From Oscillospiraceae bacterium (GTDB lineage: Bacteria; Bacillota; Clostridia; Oscillospirales; Ruminococcaceae): DNA of 64,000 bases. A program made the translations under genes and the position numbers. Location of the stretch: positions 1 to 64,000 of the forward strand of contig JAEEIA010000002.1 of NCBI GenBank assembly GCA_016281125.1, read 5' to 3'. Within the stretch, counting starts at the first letter, position 1. Each line of letters starts with the position of its first letter. Positions 1 to 8,409 of the stretch are shown here, in pieces. The notes below the pieces were generated by a model. It was not told the origin of the DNA. It searched no databases and saw nothing but the letters and a program-made list of their open reading frames with translations.

Positions 1-1271
1 AGACACAGGGCATCGGCGTCATCGGCGCAAATGAGCGCGGCTTCATCACCAACATCGGTTCGCAGTTCAACAAGCCGCTGGCAGAAACCGCATGTGTTTC
101 CTGCGGCCAGTGCATCACGGTCTGTCCGACCGGCGCACTCTCCGAGAAGGACTTCACCGACGATGTCTTCAAGGCCATCGCAGATCCGACCAAGCATGTT
201 GTCGTGCAGACCGCACCGTCTGTCCGCGCAGGCCTCGGCGAGCTGTTCGGCTATCCGATCGGCACGAATGTTGAGGGCAAGATGGCTGCCGCACTGCGCA
301 GACTCGGCTTCGACGTTGTCACCGATACCAACTATGCTGCTGACCTGACCATTCTGGAGGAAGGCACCGAGCTGATCGAGCGCGTCACCAAGGGCGGCGT
401 GCTGCCGATGATCACCTCCTGCTCCCCGGGCTGGGTCAAGTTCCTGGAGCACTACTTCCCGGATCTGATCCCGAACCTCTCCACCTGCAAGTCCCCGCAG
501 CAGATGCAGGGCGCAGTCATCAAGACCTACTACGCAGAAAAGATGGGCTGGGATCCGAAGGATATCGTTTCCGTTTCCATTATGCCGTGTACCGCAAAGA
601 AGTTCGAGATCGGCAGACCGGATCAGTCCGCTTCCGGCTATCCGGATGTTGACATCGCACTGACCACCCGCGAGCTCGGCAGAATGATCGACCGCGCAGG
701 CATTGACTTCAATTCTCTGCCGGAAGAAAAGTTCGACGATCCGCTCGGCCTTTACACCGGCGGCGGCCTGATCTTCGGTGCAACCGGCGGCGTTATGGAG
801 GCTGCACTCCGCTTTGCCGTTGAAAAGATCACCGGCGAAACGCTCGCAAACGACAAGGTTGACTTCAAGGAAGTCCGCGGCGTTGAGGGCATCAAGGAAG
901 CTGCTTACACCGCAGGCGGCCTGACCGTCAAGGTTGCAGTTGCAAGCGGTCTTGCAAATGCACGCAAGCTGATGGAGAAGGTTCGCGCAGGCGAGGCTGA
1001 TTATCAGTTCATCGAAATCATGGCGTGCCCGGGCGGCTGCGTCAACGGCGGCGGCCAGCCGATTCAGCCGGCATCCGTCCGCAACTTCACCGATCTGCGT
1101 GCGGAGCGTGCAAAGGCACTGTACAGCGTCGATGCAAAGATGGAACTGCGCAAGTCGCAGGACAACCCCGCAATCCAGGCACTCTACAAGGAGTACCTCG
1201 GTGAACCGGGCGGCCACAAGGCACATGAGCTGCTGCACACCAGCTATGTCGCAAGAAAGGTTCACTTCTGA
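1..1271 (+). CDS. hydA: [FeFe] hydrogenase catalytic subunit, 5'-truncated
   Basis: The 3' part of an iron-only hydrogenase large subunit, which reduces protons or oxidises H2 at the H-cluster in the cytoplasm. The frame is open from base 3, so the start lies before the window; 422 residues are visible. A [4Fe-4S] ferredoxin motif [12 protein letters not shown] is followed by the three H-cluster motifs: L1 TSCSPGW, L2 MPCTAKKFE and L3 [17 protein letters not shown]1 has Ser after the Cys where many enzymes have a second Cys; I believe this is common in multimeric NADH/ferredoxin bifurcating HydA. The tail, with [16 protein letters not shown], also matches HydA of such complexes, so a bifurcating role is likely but inferred. 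Partner subunits would lie to the left. A strong terminator follows 20 bases after the stop. Confidence 0.97.
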   Translation, partial: TQGIGVIGANERGFITNIGSQFNKPLAETACVSCGQCITVCPTGALSEKDFTDDVFKAIADPTKHVVVQTAPSVRAGLGELFGYPIGTNVEGKMAAALRRLGFDVVTDTNYAADLTILEEGTELIERVTKGGVLPMITSCSPGWVKFLEHYFPDLIPNLSTCKSPQQMQGAVIKTYYAEKMGWDPKDIVSVSIMPCTAKKFEIGRPDQSASGYPDVDIALTTRELGRMIDRAGIDFNSLPEEKFDDPLGLYTGGGLIFGATGGVMEAALRFAVEKITGETLANDKVDFKEVRGVEGIKEAAYTAGGLTVKVAVASGLANARKLMEKVRAGEADYQFIEIMACPGGCVNGGGQPIQPASVRNFTDLRAERAKALYSVDAKMELRKSQDNPAIQALYKEYLGEPGGHKAHELLHTSYVARKVHF

Positions 1272-1290
1272 TCCTTCCGTATATGACACA

Positions 1291-1326
1291 AACCGGTCAG
1301 GGCGTTCTGCTCTGACCGGTTTTTTG
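1291..1326 (+). terminator. Rho-independent terminator after hydA
   Basis: Perfect 10-bp stem AACCGGTCAG / CTGACCGGTT with an 11-base loop, running into TTTTTTGTT. It ends the hydrogenase transcript. Confidence 0.93.
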
Positions 1327-1367
1327 TTAAGAAAAGCCAATATACGACAAAAATAGCGCCAAATATC

Positions 1368-1396
1368 TTGACGCCGCGCGCAGTCTGTGATATAGT
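1368..1396 (+). promoter_or_regulatory. SigA-type promoter of the M48 protease gene
   Basis: TTGACG (1368-1373) and TATAGT (1391-1396) with a 17-bp spacer. The in-frame TTG at 1368 is this -35 box, not a start codon. Confidence 0.8.
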
Positions 1397-1430
1397 ATAT
1401 ACATCCGAACCATCCAGAAAGGACAGCACT

Positions 1431-2915
1431 ATGACAGATCAAGGTTTTCGTATGCCGGAAATGCCGGATTTTCCACTGAACGACCCGCCCGCGCCGGAGC
1501 CGCCCGTGCCGCCCGCTGCGCCGCCGGTTTCGCAGCCGCCGCAGATGCAGCAGCCGGTCACACAGATCCCTGAAATTCCGCGGATTCAGCCGATTCCACC
1601 GGTTCAGCCAATCCCGCCGGTTCAGTCAGTTCAACCGGTTCAGCCGGATCAGTCAGTTCAGCCGATTCCACCGGTTCAGCCGGTACAGCCGGTTCAGTCG
1701 GTTCAGTCGGTACAGTCAGATCAGCCGGTACAGCCGGTATCGCAGGGCGCGTCCGCATCGCCGGATACACCGACGCAGATCAATCCGGCAGGAATCCCTG
1801 CGACGCCCATTCCTCCCGTACAGCCGCGCCCGGTTTACCCGCAGAATCCGTATGCCGGTCCGGCTCAGCAGGCAATGCCGCAGCCGCCATTCCGGCAGCC
1901 GGTGCCGCCGCCGCGTAACACGGTGCCGCCTGTTCCGCGCACCTATGACGATTTTTCGCCGGATACCAAACGCATTCTCGCGCTCCCGCCGATCACGACC
2001 AGAGAGGCGGAGAGCTGCCGTCACCGTCTAGAAAACCGCTGGTACCGCAGACTCATTCTGCTGAACGTCTTTCTCATTATGCTGACGATTGCGCTGGTTG
2101 CAACCTCAATGGATGACTACCGCAAGCAGGTCGCAAATCTGACCGCCAGCGTCCTTGCAGATGCTGCACACGGCAGTGACGATGAGGATGATGACTACGA
2201 GGAAACTTCCCGGGCGGATTACGAGGAATTTGCGGAGGATCTGCCGCTCGGCTTCCAGATGCTCGGCTACGGCATCGCGCTCATGACCATCGGCTACATC
2301 GCGCTGTACTATCTCAATGCGCAGGTGCGCGCACAGAGCATCAAAATCACGGAGAACAGCTTTCCGGAGCTGCACGCGCTGATCCGCTCGTATGCATCCC
2401 GCCTCGGCGTGCCGATTCCGGATGCGTACATTGTCAATGAAAGCGGCGTCCTGAATGCGTTTTCTGCGTTTCTGTACAGGCGGCAGTATATTCAGATTAA
2501 CTCCGAAATCGTGGAGGTCGCCTACCGCGAGCACAAGGATATGAATGCGCTGGCGTTTGTCATCGCGCATGAAATGGCGCATATTTACTACGGTCACGCC
2601 ACGCTGCATTACAATGTCTGGATCTGGTTTTCCACAAGACTCCCGCTGTTTTCGCAGATTGCATCCCGTACCCGTGAATACAGCTGCGACCGCCTTGCGC
2701 AGCGCCTGACCAATTACGACGGCCTCGGCGCCATGCTCATGCTGATTGCCGACCGGCATCTGTATCACATGGTCGATGTGCAGGATTACCTCAACGGCGC
2801 CGCACGGGAAACCGGGTTCTTTATCTGGCTGGTCAATCTGTTCTCCGATCATCCGATCATGACCAAGCGCATCCGCGCTCTTGCCGACTGGAACGGCCAC
2901 GGCGAGCTGTATTAA
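1431..2915 (+). CDS. M48-family membrane metalloprotease with Pro/Val/Gln-rich N-terminal repeats
   Basis: A 494-residue zinc metalloprotease of the M48 (HtpX/Ste24-like) type. Residues 1-170 are proline-rich and low in complexity, with many PVQP, SVQS and IPPVQ units (about residues 50-105). Two hydrophobic segments follow, near residues 205-222 and 276-295, separated by an acidic stretch. The zinc motif HEMAH begins at residue 380 inside FVIAHEMAHIYYGH, and a later EYSCDRLA segment can supply the third zinc ligand (Glu). The ATG at 1431 was chosen because AAAGGA lies 8 bases upstream and the longer frame would start inside the promoter. The product should sit in the membrane; its substrate is unknown. 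The Pro-rich tail may act as a spacer or wall-reaching arm (inference). Confidence 0.85.
   Translation: MTDQGFRMPEMPDFPLNDPPAPEPPVPPAAPPVSQPPQMQQPVTQIPEIPRIQPIPPVQPIPPVQSVQPVQPDQSVQPIPPVQPVQPVQSVQSVQSDQPVQPVSQGASASPDTPTQINPAGIPATPIPPVQPRPVYPQNPYAGPAQQAMPQPPFRQPVPPPRNTVPPVPRTYDDFSPDTKRILALPPITTREAESCRHRLENRWYRRLILLNVFLIMLTIALVATSMDDYRKQVANLTASVLADAAHGSDDEDDDYEETSRADYEEFAEDLPLGFQMLGYGIALMTIGYIALYYLNAQVRAQSIKITENSFPELHALIRSYASRLGVPIPDAYIVNESGVLNAFSAFLYRRQYIQINSEIVEVAYREHKDMNALAFVIAHEMAHIYYGHATLHYNVWIWFSTRLPLFSQIASRTREYSCDRLAQRLTNYDGLGAMLMLIADRHLYHMVDVQDYLNGAARETGFFIWLVNLFSDHPIMTKRIRALADWNGHGELY
1579..1742 (+). repeat. Degenerate 9-base coding repeats (CCGGTTCAG type)
   Basis: About 160 bases made of variants of a 9-base unit encoding Pro-Val-Gln or Ser-Val-Gln. 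It lies inside the N-terminal region of the M48 protease and is a likely site of repeat-number change. Confidence 0.8.
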
Positions 2916-2961
2916 GTTCCCTCTCCCCCGCCCCGGCCGACTTCCCGGAAATCCTCACAAT

Positions 2962-3008
2962 ACAAAACAGCCGCAGCATTGCCGGAACATCCGGCTTGCT
3001 GCGGCTGT
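2962..3008 (-). terminator. Terminator of the DUF2079-phosphatase unit
   Basis: On the minus strand a long stem ACAGCCGCAGC / GCTGCGGCTGT, extended by an inner CCGG pairing, runs into TTTTGT. It lies 12 bases after the phosphatase stop. Confidence 0.85.
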
Positions 3009-3020
3009 CTGATTGTCTGA

Positions 3021-3830
3021 TTACGCCTCATCCGGTGCGTCGGGCTGATCCTCGTCGTTCAGACCGGGAATCGGCACCTCATCCGGATAATGCAGCGCTG
3101 CGGCAACCGTGATATTATCCTTGCCGCCGTTCGCCAGCGCGAGCGCCACAAGCTCCTGCAAACGCATTTGCAGCGGCTTCGGCTTAGCCAGAACCTCCTC
3201 CATTTCAAAGGCGGTCACATAATCGCTCAGGCCGTCCGAGCAGAGAATCATCATATCCCCGGCGCGCATGCCGTCCGGATAAACAATGACCTCCGGCTTC
3301 GGCTCCGCATCCAGATTGCCGATGACCGGCATGACAATATGCCGGTGCGCATGCGACTTTTTCTCCTCCACGGAGATCGAGCCCTCCTCGTAGAGCATCT
3401 GGACAAGCGTCTGGTCGCGGCTGATCTGCTCCAGCGTGCCGCCGCGGTAACGGTAAATGCGGGAATCTCCGACATTGAAGCAGTGCAGGCCGCCGTCCTC
3501 GTCCACGGCAATGCCGCAGAGTGTGGTCTGCATATTGGCAGTGCTTTTCTGCATGACGCTCTGCTCCGCAATCTCCGTGTGAATCTCCAGAATCTTGCGC
3601 TTGAGATTCACGCGTGCGGAATACGCCACCTCTGAGAGCAGCTTTAAACAGGTCTGAGAGGCAAGCTCACCTGCCTGCTCACCGGACACGCCGTCGCAGA
3701 CCGCCATGACGAACGGCTCTGCGAGTGCGGTCAGCATACTGCCGTCCGTGCAGACCGCGCCCTCCAGCAGAAAGGCATCCTCATTGTGCGGCCGGTTGCC
3801 GACCTCTGTGATCGCACAGCAATAATACAT
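3021..3830 (-). CDS. PP2C-family serine/threonine protein phosphatase
   Basis: A 269-residue PPM/PP2C phosphatase of the PrpC/Stp type, which removes phosphate from Ser/Thr in proteins using two metal ions. The family motifs appear in order: RPHNEDAFL near the N terminus, VCDGVSGEQAGE, NVGDSRIYR, DQTLVQMLYEEG, LCSDGLSDYV and DNITVAAA. These carry the metal-binding aspartates. There is no membrane segment. The ATG at 3830 follows GGGGTGAG. The gene lies 44 bases downstream of the DUF2079 membrane protein on the same strand and probably shares its transcript. Its usual partner, a PASTA Ser/Thr kinase, is not in this window. Confidence 0.92.
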   Translation of the reverse strand: MYYCCAITEVGNRPHNEDAFLLEGAVCTDGSMLTALAEPFVMAVCDGVSGEQAGELASQTCLKLLSEVAYSARVNLKRKILEIHTEIAEQSVMQKSTANMQTTLCGIAVDEDGGLHCFNVGDSRIYRYRGGTLEQISRDQTLVQMLYEEGSISVEEKKSHAHRHIVMPVIGNLDAEPKPEVIVYPDGMRAGDMMILCSDGLSDYVTAFEMEEVLAKPKPLQMRLQELVALALANGGKDNITVAAALHYPDEVPIPGLNDEDQPDAPDEA

Positions 3831-3874
3831 ACACTCACCCCATTCCGGCTGACTGCCCCGGATTCTGTCTGCGA

Positions 3875-6049
3875 TCAGTTCGCAGACGCAGCATAGACAT
3901 CCGGCTTCGGGACAGGGCTCGCCGGATTCTGGTAAATGACAATGCGGTTTGCGACATCCTTATAGACCGTCCAGCCGAGCGCCTCCAGCTGCGGGATTGC
4001 GCGCTGACCGATGTCGCCGCCGGGCTGCATGACGATATAGTCGTACTTTTCCGGCGTGATGAGGCGGTCGCTGTCCGCTTCAAAGTCCAGACCGTCAATC
4101 AGATAGATATAATCGCGGGTGCAGCAGTGCGGCAGCAGGAACGCAGTCGCACAGACGACGCTGTCCTTCGGCAGCGTGCTCATGGCCTCATGCTCCTCGT
4201 CGAAGATATCCTTGCCGCTGAGGTAGGTGTCGCGCTGGGACAGATGATGCGTGCCGGTGCCGATAAAGAAGAGGAATGCTGTGGCACCCGCCAGGAGTGC
4301 GCCGGTGTTCTTGTGCTCCGGGGTCAGATCGTCCAGATTGATGATTGCCATGTAGAGCAGCAGTGCGCCGGGACCGAACACATAATGGAAGTTGATATCA
4401 GCCGCATAGCCGTAGTTGGCGCCGATCGCCAGATTCATGACGATGAACGGAACCATGAGCCAGAAGCGGCGGATCTTCTTGGTGAGGAACGGCAGGAACA
4501 GCAGCGGCAGCATCATATGGATGAAGAACCGGAGCGTTTCCTCCTTGATCAGCAGGCTGAAAAAGTAAGCAGGATCGAGCAGCACATTCTTGATGACCTC
4601 GGTCAGACCGCCGTCGGGGTTGATCATCATGCTGCCGAAGCGCGTCGAGGTCATCAGCTGACCGTCGCCGTTTTTCGTGAGCCATTTGGTGATAAAAAGC
4701 ATGTAGCTTCCGCTGACGGCCGCATAGATCAGGCCCTCAATACGCGGAAGGATTTTGCTGCCCTTGCGCTCAAAGAACATGAACAGTCCGATGCAGAGCA
4801 CATAGAGCGGGGCGTCCTCCTTGGTGATGCAGACCAGCACCGCAAAGATGCCGGAGGCGATATGCTTTTCACTGTCAACCGCCCAGAGCAGCCACATCAG
4901 GAGCGTCGGGAGAAATGCATTCTCGTGGAAATCGTAGAAGCAGGGCAGGACAAAATATCCCGCGAATACATAGGAAGCCGTAATGAAAATCAGCGGAATA
5001 CCCTTGAAATTGTGCTTTCTCGCAATCAGGAAGGTCGGGATTGCGCCGCCCATTGCAAGGACGGCCTGTGCCGCCAGCAGCGTGGTTTCCTTCGGAATGA
5101 TCTTGTAAACCGGCACCAGCAGATAGTAGATATAAGATGCGTGAATCTTGAAATGGGAGATCGGATATTCGCGCTCACAGGTCGTGAGGGCGGAGAACCG
5201 GCTGGCAAGATTATGGAACATCTGCGCAAACAGACCGAAGTCATGGGACGCCGTGCCGAACACCAGATGGCGGTCAATCGTCAGCGTGCCGATGAAGAAC
5301 ATCATGCCGACCATCAGCACCAGCGAAATGACGCCGCAGATCTTCCACGGAACCTTCTCCAGGAAGGCGGGCTCTTTCAGCTTGCCGAGCTCGTAATAAA
5401 TAAACACGAGCGAGATGAACGAAACGGCAGCGGTCAGATAAAAATTGTTTGCACGCCAGAGCATCGCGGCGTCAAAGAGCAGCACCGCGCTGATCGCCGC
5501 GCAGGGATCCGTGACGCGTTTGCTTTTCGGCAGAAGATAATTGACGCAGGTCAGCATGACGAAAATCGCAATGATCAGGATGATCGAAATGATCGGGCGG
5601 TTTTCCGTCAGGATCTTTTCCACAAAGGTTTTCCAGTCGAGAATCGGGCTGGTCATGCTCTGCTTCCGGAACAGAATGATCCAGAAGCCCGCAGTCAGGA
5701 AATAAGCCGTGATGCAGCGCGACAGCAGCATCTCCGGCAGATCGTACTTGGTAAGCACCCGTTTGACGTCGCTGATCAGCGTCCGGAAGGAATAGACATC
5801 CTCGGCGTCCTCCGCAGATGCTTCTGCTTTGGCCGGCTGTTCCGGCTTTTCCTTTTCGGATGTTTCCGCCGCTGCGGACGCTCCGGCAGCAGGCTCCTGT
5901 GCGGCCTCCTGCGATGTTACCGGTTCCTGTATTTCAGCAGCGGCTTCAGCTGCCTCTGATGCAAGCTGCGCAGTTTCCTTCTGCTGTGCATCATTCTGAA
6001 CGGCCTGTGCCGCCGGTTTCGGTTGTGTCGGTTTCTTTTTCTTTGCCAT
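3875..6049 (-). CDS. DUF2079 polytopic membrane protein
   Basis: A 724-residue membrane protein. The first ~90 residues are a Lys/Ala/Glu/Pro-rich cytoplasmic tail that begins with MAKKKKPTQPKP. Roughly a dozen hydrophobic segments follow. The stretch FGLFAQMFHNL, then REYPISHFKIHASYIYYLLVPVY, is the kind seen in DUF2079 proteins, which resemble GT-C glycosyltransferases and use large extracellular loops. A glycosyl-transfer role with a polyprenyl-phosphate donor is possible but not shown. The soluble C-terminal domain (about residues 620-724) has an alpha/beta look. The start at 6049 has AGGAGG 6 bases upstream, and a consensus promoter lies at 6118-6146. Confidence 0.85.
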   Translation of the reverse strand: MAKKKKPTQPKPAAQAVQNDAQQKETAQLASEAAEAAAEIQEPVTSQEAAQEPAAGASAAAETSEKEKPEQPAKAEASAEDAEDVYSFRTLISDVKRVLTKYDLPEMLLSRCITAYFLTAGFWIILFRKQSMTSPILDWKTFVEKILTENRPIISIILIIAIFVMLTCVNYLLPKSKRVTDPCAAISAVLLFDAAMLWRANNFYLTAAVSFISLVFIYYELGKLKEPAFLEKVPWKICGVISLVLMVGMMFFIGTLTIDRHLVFGTASHDFGLFAQMFHNLASRFSALTTCEREYPISHFKIHASYIYYLLVPVYKIIPKETTLLAAQAVLAMGGAIPTFLIARKHNFKGIPLIFITASYVFAGYFVLPCFYDFHENAFLPTLLMWLLWAVDSEKHIASGIFAVLVCITKEDAPLYVLCIGLFMFFERKGSKILPRIEGLIYAAVSGSYMLFITKWLTKNGDGQLMTSTRFGSMMINPDGGLTEVIKNVLLDPAYFFSLLIKEETLRFFIHMMLPLLFLPFLTKKIRRFWLMVPFIVMNLAIGANYGYAADINFHYVFGPGALLLYMAIINLDDLTPEHKNTGALLAGATAFLFFIGTGTHHLSQRDTYLSGKDIFDEEHEAMSTLPKDSVVCATAFLLPHCCTRDYIYLIDGLDFEADSDRLITPEKYDYIVMQPGGDIGQRAIPQLEALGWTVYKDVANRIVIYQNPASPVPKPDVYAASAN

Positions 6050-6117
6050 ACTTGCCTCCTGATGGGTTTTTGGCGGGCACAGTATGTCCCGCCCGGCATT
6101 TGCCGCAATACCTTATT

Positions 6118-6146
6118 ATTATACCATAGAATACGGGAAAATGCAA
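6118..6146 (-). promoter_or_regulatory. Promoter of the DUF2079 gene
   Basis: Minus-strand TTGCAT, 17-bp spacer ending in TATGG, TATAAT. Confidence 0.85.
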
Positions 6147-6351
6147 TGATTTCCGAGCAAAAACATTCCCCTGCCGTGAAAATGGCGCCGGAGCCGGTTT
6201 CTCCGGATGCGCCCGGCCATCCTGTGCATGCTCCGGTGATCCGATTATAAGAACAGGAAACAGCGCGGAATATTACAGCCCTTCCGCAATTTTGTATAAA
6301 CCGGACAAAAAAGCCGCATACTGCATTCAGAGATGTTGAGGAGGGATGCAG

Positions 6352-6435
6352 ATGCTCAGCTTTGTGGTCGGCTGTATGGTCGGCGGAACCGTCGGCGTCG
6401 TGACGATGTGTCTTTGCCGCATGTCCGGCGAATAA
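6352..6435 (+). CDS. DUF3789-like 27-residue membrane peptide
   Basis: A very short gene encoding a 27-residue peptide: MLSFVVGCMVGGTVGVV followed by TMCLCRMSGE. It has one hydrophobic helix with a glycine pattern and a Cys-x-Cys-Arg exit, which resembles the ~30-residue DUF3789 peptides of Firmicutes. AGGAGG ends 6 bases before the ATG. An in-frame ATG at 6346 sits directly against the ribosome site and is unlikely to be used. No function is known for the family. A MITE-like repeat begins right after the stop. Confidence 0.6.
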   Translation: MLSFVVGCMVGGTVGVVTMCLCRMSGE

Positions 6436-6440
6436 CAAAA

Positions 6441-6629
6441 AGGGATCGTTGCGCGATGATTTATAATGGGTTCCGCCCCAAATCGCCAAAGGGACACTGT
6501 TCCTTTGGAATCCCGCCATAAAAAATCAATGCAAATACATTGTTTTCACCATAACGGGATTCTTAGGGGCAGTGGCATTAAGCAGGGGTATAAGGGAGAA
6601 CGCTCCATTATCAGTCCATCGGAGATACC
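6441..6629. repeat. MITE-like intergenic element, copy 1
   Basis: About 190 bases with related ends, GGATCGTTGCGCGATGAT at the left and CCATCGGAGATACC at the right. Inside is a near-perfect 23-base palindrome (6486-6508; CCAAAGGGAC ... TCCTTTGG) and GGGATTC/GAATCCC cores. The same parts occur at 15963-16129, 27601-27723 and 39121-39282. No reading frame is kept among the copies. Confidence 0.7.
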
Positions 6630-6639
6630 GCTTTATCGA

Positions 6640-6671
6640 CAAAAAAGCGTCCCCCGGCAGGAGGACGCTAT
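6640..6671 (-). terminator. Terminator of the RING-like gene
   Basis: Minus strand: AGCGTCC, a G/C-rich loop, GGACGCT, then TTTTT. It lies 20 bases past the stop of the gene starting at 7573. Confidence 0.85.
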
Positions 6672-6691
6672 TTTCCGTTTTTCAGAAACCG

Positions 6692-7573
6692 TCAGCGCAG
6701 CACCAGCAGACAGAATGCCAGCGCAAAGCTGAATGCGAATTGCAGCAAAAGAATCAGCAGCACATTTGCAAGGCTGGTGCCGCCGGCATCCTTCAGCAGC
6801 GGGTAGAGCTGCTCCCCGGAGCCTGCCGTTTTGCGGATCCCGTCAATTTTCCGCTGCGTGAAGCGGTAATAGAAATAATTGGCGCCCAGCCCCCAGAGCA
6901 GCGCAAATACAAAATACAGAACCGTGCAGGCCGTGTTCACTGCCTGAAACCCCGTGGTCGTGGTATCCACCCACGAAATACCGTTTTCAAAAGAATCCGC
7001 CATCCATTTGATTGCGGCGGGGACGTCCAGCAGCACGCGCAGAATCAGCGAAACCAGCGCCAGCCCCCACATTTTCCGGTTTGCAAAATAAATATGCGGA
7101 AACAGCAGGCTCAGGAAATTGAACGAGATCTTTTTTCCGGTGCGCTTCATCAGCCGGAACATCGGCAGATAGTAAAAGCGGTTGGTGCCGATGAACTCCG
7201 CCGTTTCGCGGATTGTGGCATCCGCCAGCCGCTCCTCCGGATCCATCCCGAGGCAGGGGTCTTCCGAATTGAGCCGCACGCCGTCATAAATTCCGCCCTC
7301 AAATGTCTGCGGGCCTTCTCCGCGCGCACGGGCAGCCGCCTCCTCCGCCTCCTCGGCTCGGCGCGCGGCAGCGCGTTCCGCATCAATCTCCCGCTTGCGC
7401 TGTGCCATCCAGCTTTCACCGGACTGATGCAGCGTCAGGTTGATGCACTGCCCCTCCTTCTGCCAGCATGTCCGGTGATACGGCGTGCCGCATTCCGGAC
7501 AGGTCACAATGTCGTCATCCGCAGCAAAGGGCTCGCCGCACACAATGCACGGCTGCTTCTGGTACTCCTGCAT
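6692..7573 (-). CDS. Prokaryotic RING-finger-like membrane protein (DUF2628-like)
   Basis: A 293-residue protein. The N terminus holds a RING-like zinc site: C9, C12, C25, C28, H33, C36 (CIVCGEPF ... CPECGTPYHRTCW). A charged Ala/Arg/Glu-rich linker follows. The C-terminal half has about four hydrophobic segments typical of DUF2628 membrane proteins (IYFANRKMWGLALVSLI, VLYFVFALLWGLGANYFYY, LANVLLILLLQFAFSFALAF). The family has no assigned reaction; the bacterial RING-like fold usually binds zinc without ubiquitin ligase activity. A promoter lies at 7617-7645 and a terminator follows, so it is probably monocistronic. Confidence 0.82.
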   Translation of the reverse strand: MQEYQKQPCIVCGEPFAADDDIVTCPECGTPYHRTCWQKEGQCINLTLHQSGESWMAQRKREIDAERAAARRAEEAEEAAARARGEGPQTFEGGIYDGVRLNSEDPCLGMDPEERLADATIRETAEFIGTNRFYYLPMFRLMKRTGKKISFNFLSLLFPHIYFANRKMWGLALVSLILRVLLDVPAAIKWMADSFENGISWVDTTTTGFQAVNTACTVLYFVFALLWGLGANYFYYRFTQRKIDGIRKTAGSGEQLYPLLKDAGGTSLANVLLILLLQFAFSFALAFCLLVLR

Positions 7574-7616
7574 AGCATCCTGCCTTTCCTTTCATGTCAG
7601 GTTTCATCCTGTTCTT

Positions 7617-7645
7617 ATTTTAACACATTCCGGCCGGATTTACAA
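7617..7645 (-). promoter_or_regulatory. Promoter of the RING-like gene
   Basis: Minus-strand TTGTAA, 17-bp spacer, TAAAAT. Confidence 0.65.
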
Positions 7646-7747
7646 GTGTCCGCCCGTTTTTTTCACGGATTATTCATGTTTCACAGAAAAAGCAGCCCTG
7701 CCGCGGCGATTCTTTCGGCGCCTGCGCAATTTTTTTTGCAAAAACGC

Positions 7748-7776
7748 TTGCATTTTTCCCGGAAATGTGATATACT
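7748..7776 (+). promoter_or_regulatory. secG promoter
   Basis: TTGCAT (7748-7753), 17-bp spacer, TATACT (7771-7776). Confidence 0.8.
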
Positions 7777-7844
7777 AAAAGCAATCGTTTGCCGGAGGGG
7801 GGACTGTCCGGCGGCATACAGATCAGAAAGGAATGTTCCAAGCT

Positions 7845-8102
7845 ATGAAAATCTTTGAAATTATCGGCGGTGCCGTTCTGCTGCTCTCCTGCGCGCTGAT
7901 TATCATCTTCGGACTGATGCAGGATCAGAAGCAGGATCAGAATATGACCTCTGCAATCACCGGCGGTTCCTATGATTCCGCGTACAGCAAGAACGAGGGC
8001 AATACCAAGGAAGCGATTCTCAAAAGATGGACCAAGTGGCTTATGATTATCTTCTTTATCGTCACACTGGTCGTCACGATCGTTCCGGTTTATCTGAAGT
8101 GA
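7845..8102 (+). CDS. secG: Preprotein translocase subunit SecG
   Basis: An 85-residue protein with two transmembrane helices (about residues 5-24 and 66-83). The loop has the SecG signature: DQNMTSAITGGSYDSAYSKN then GNTKEAILKRWTKW. SecG joins SecYE in the membrane and helps protein export. The ATG at 7845 (MKIFEIIGG) is preferred over 7833 because AAAGGA ends directly before 7833, leaving no spacing there. In many Firmicutes secG is followed by rnr and smpB; here a minus-strand regulator module sits between secG and rnr. A terminator follows. Confidence 0.93.
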   Translation: MKIFEIIGGAVLLLSCALIIIFGLMQDQKQDQNMTSAITGGSYDSAYSKNEGNTKEAILKRWTKWLMIIFFIVTLVVTIVPVYLK

Positions 8103-8119
8103 TATCAAAGGAAACAGAA

Positions 8120-8155
8120 GCGCCCTGTGCTCAGCCGAGTACAGGGCGGTTTTTC
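8120..8155 (+). terminator. secG terminator
   Basis: Stem CGCCCTGT / ACAGGGCG followed by GTTTTT. Confidence 0.85.
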
Positions 8156-8163
8156 ATCCGGAT

Positions 8164-8198
8164 GCAAAATGGGATGCCGTGCAACAGCGGCATCCCAT
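8164..8198 (-). terminator. Terminator of the XRE module
   Basis: Perfect 11-bp stem ATGGGATGCCG / CGGCATCCCAT with TTTTGC on the minus strand, just after the XRE gene. Confidence 0.8.
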
Positions 8199-8205
8199 TG
8201 CGTTT

Positions 8206-8409
8206 TCAGCCGGAAAAGGAGAAAAGCTCCTCAACCGTTGTTCCGAAGATTTTTGCAATGTCCATGGCCAGCTTCAAAGACGGGTTATACTGCCCCTTTT
8301 CCAGCCGGATGATCGTTTCGCGCCGCACGCCGGTCAGCTCGGCCAGCTCGGACTGGCTCATGTTGAAGCGCGCGCGGTATTCCTTGATTTTTGTCTGCAG
8401 TTCAGCCAT
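8206..8409 (-). CDS. XRE-family helix-turn-helix regulator
   Basis: A 67-residue protein that is almost entirely a Cro/C1-type DNA-binding domain: MSQSELAELTGVRRETIIRL forms the helix-turn-helix, then EKGQYNPSLKLAMDIAKIF and a short FGTTVEELFSF tail. Such one-domain regulators are usually dimeric repressors. Its start overlaps the end of the upstream membrane protein gene by 8 bases, so the two are translationally linked. Four GTGA-N8-TCAC sites overlap and flank the shared promoter (8806-8943) and are the obvious candidates for autoregulation by this protein (inference). Confidence 0.92.
   Translation of the reverse strand: MAELQTKIKEYRARFNMSQSELAELTGVRRETIIRLEKGQYNPSLKLAMDIAKIFGTTVEELFSFSG

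Noticed and set aside
1368-1430. N-terminal extension of the M48 protease from a TTG codon
   Set aside because: The TTG is part of the -35 box, and a good ribosome site precedes the ATG at 1431.
4127-5959. A 610-codon open frame on the plus strand
   Set aside because: It is antisense to the DUF2079 gene; the composition is Arg/His/Gln-rich, without motifs or a ribosome site.
6572-7858. A 428-codon open frame spanning the RING-like gene and the secG leader
   Set aside because: It crosses a terminator and two promoters and is antisense to a recognised gene.
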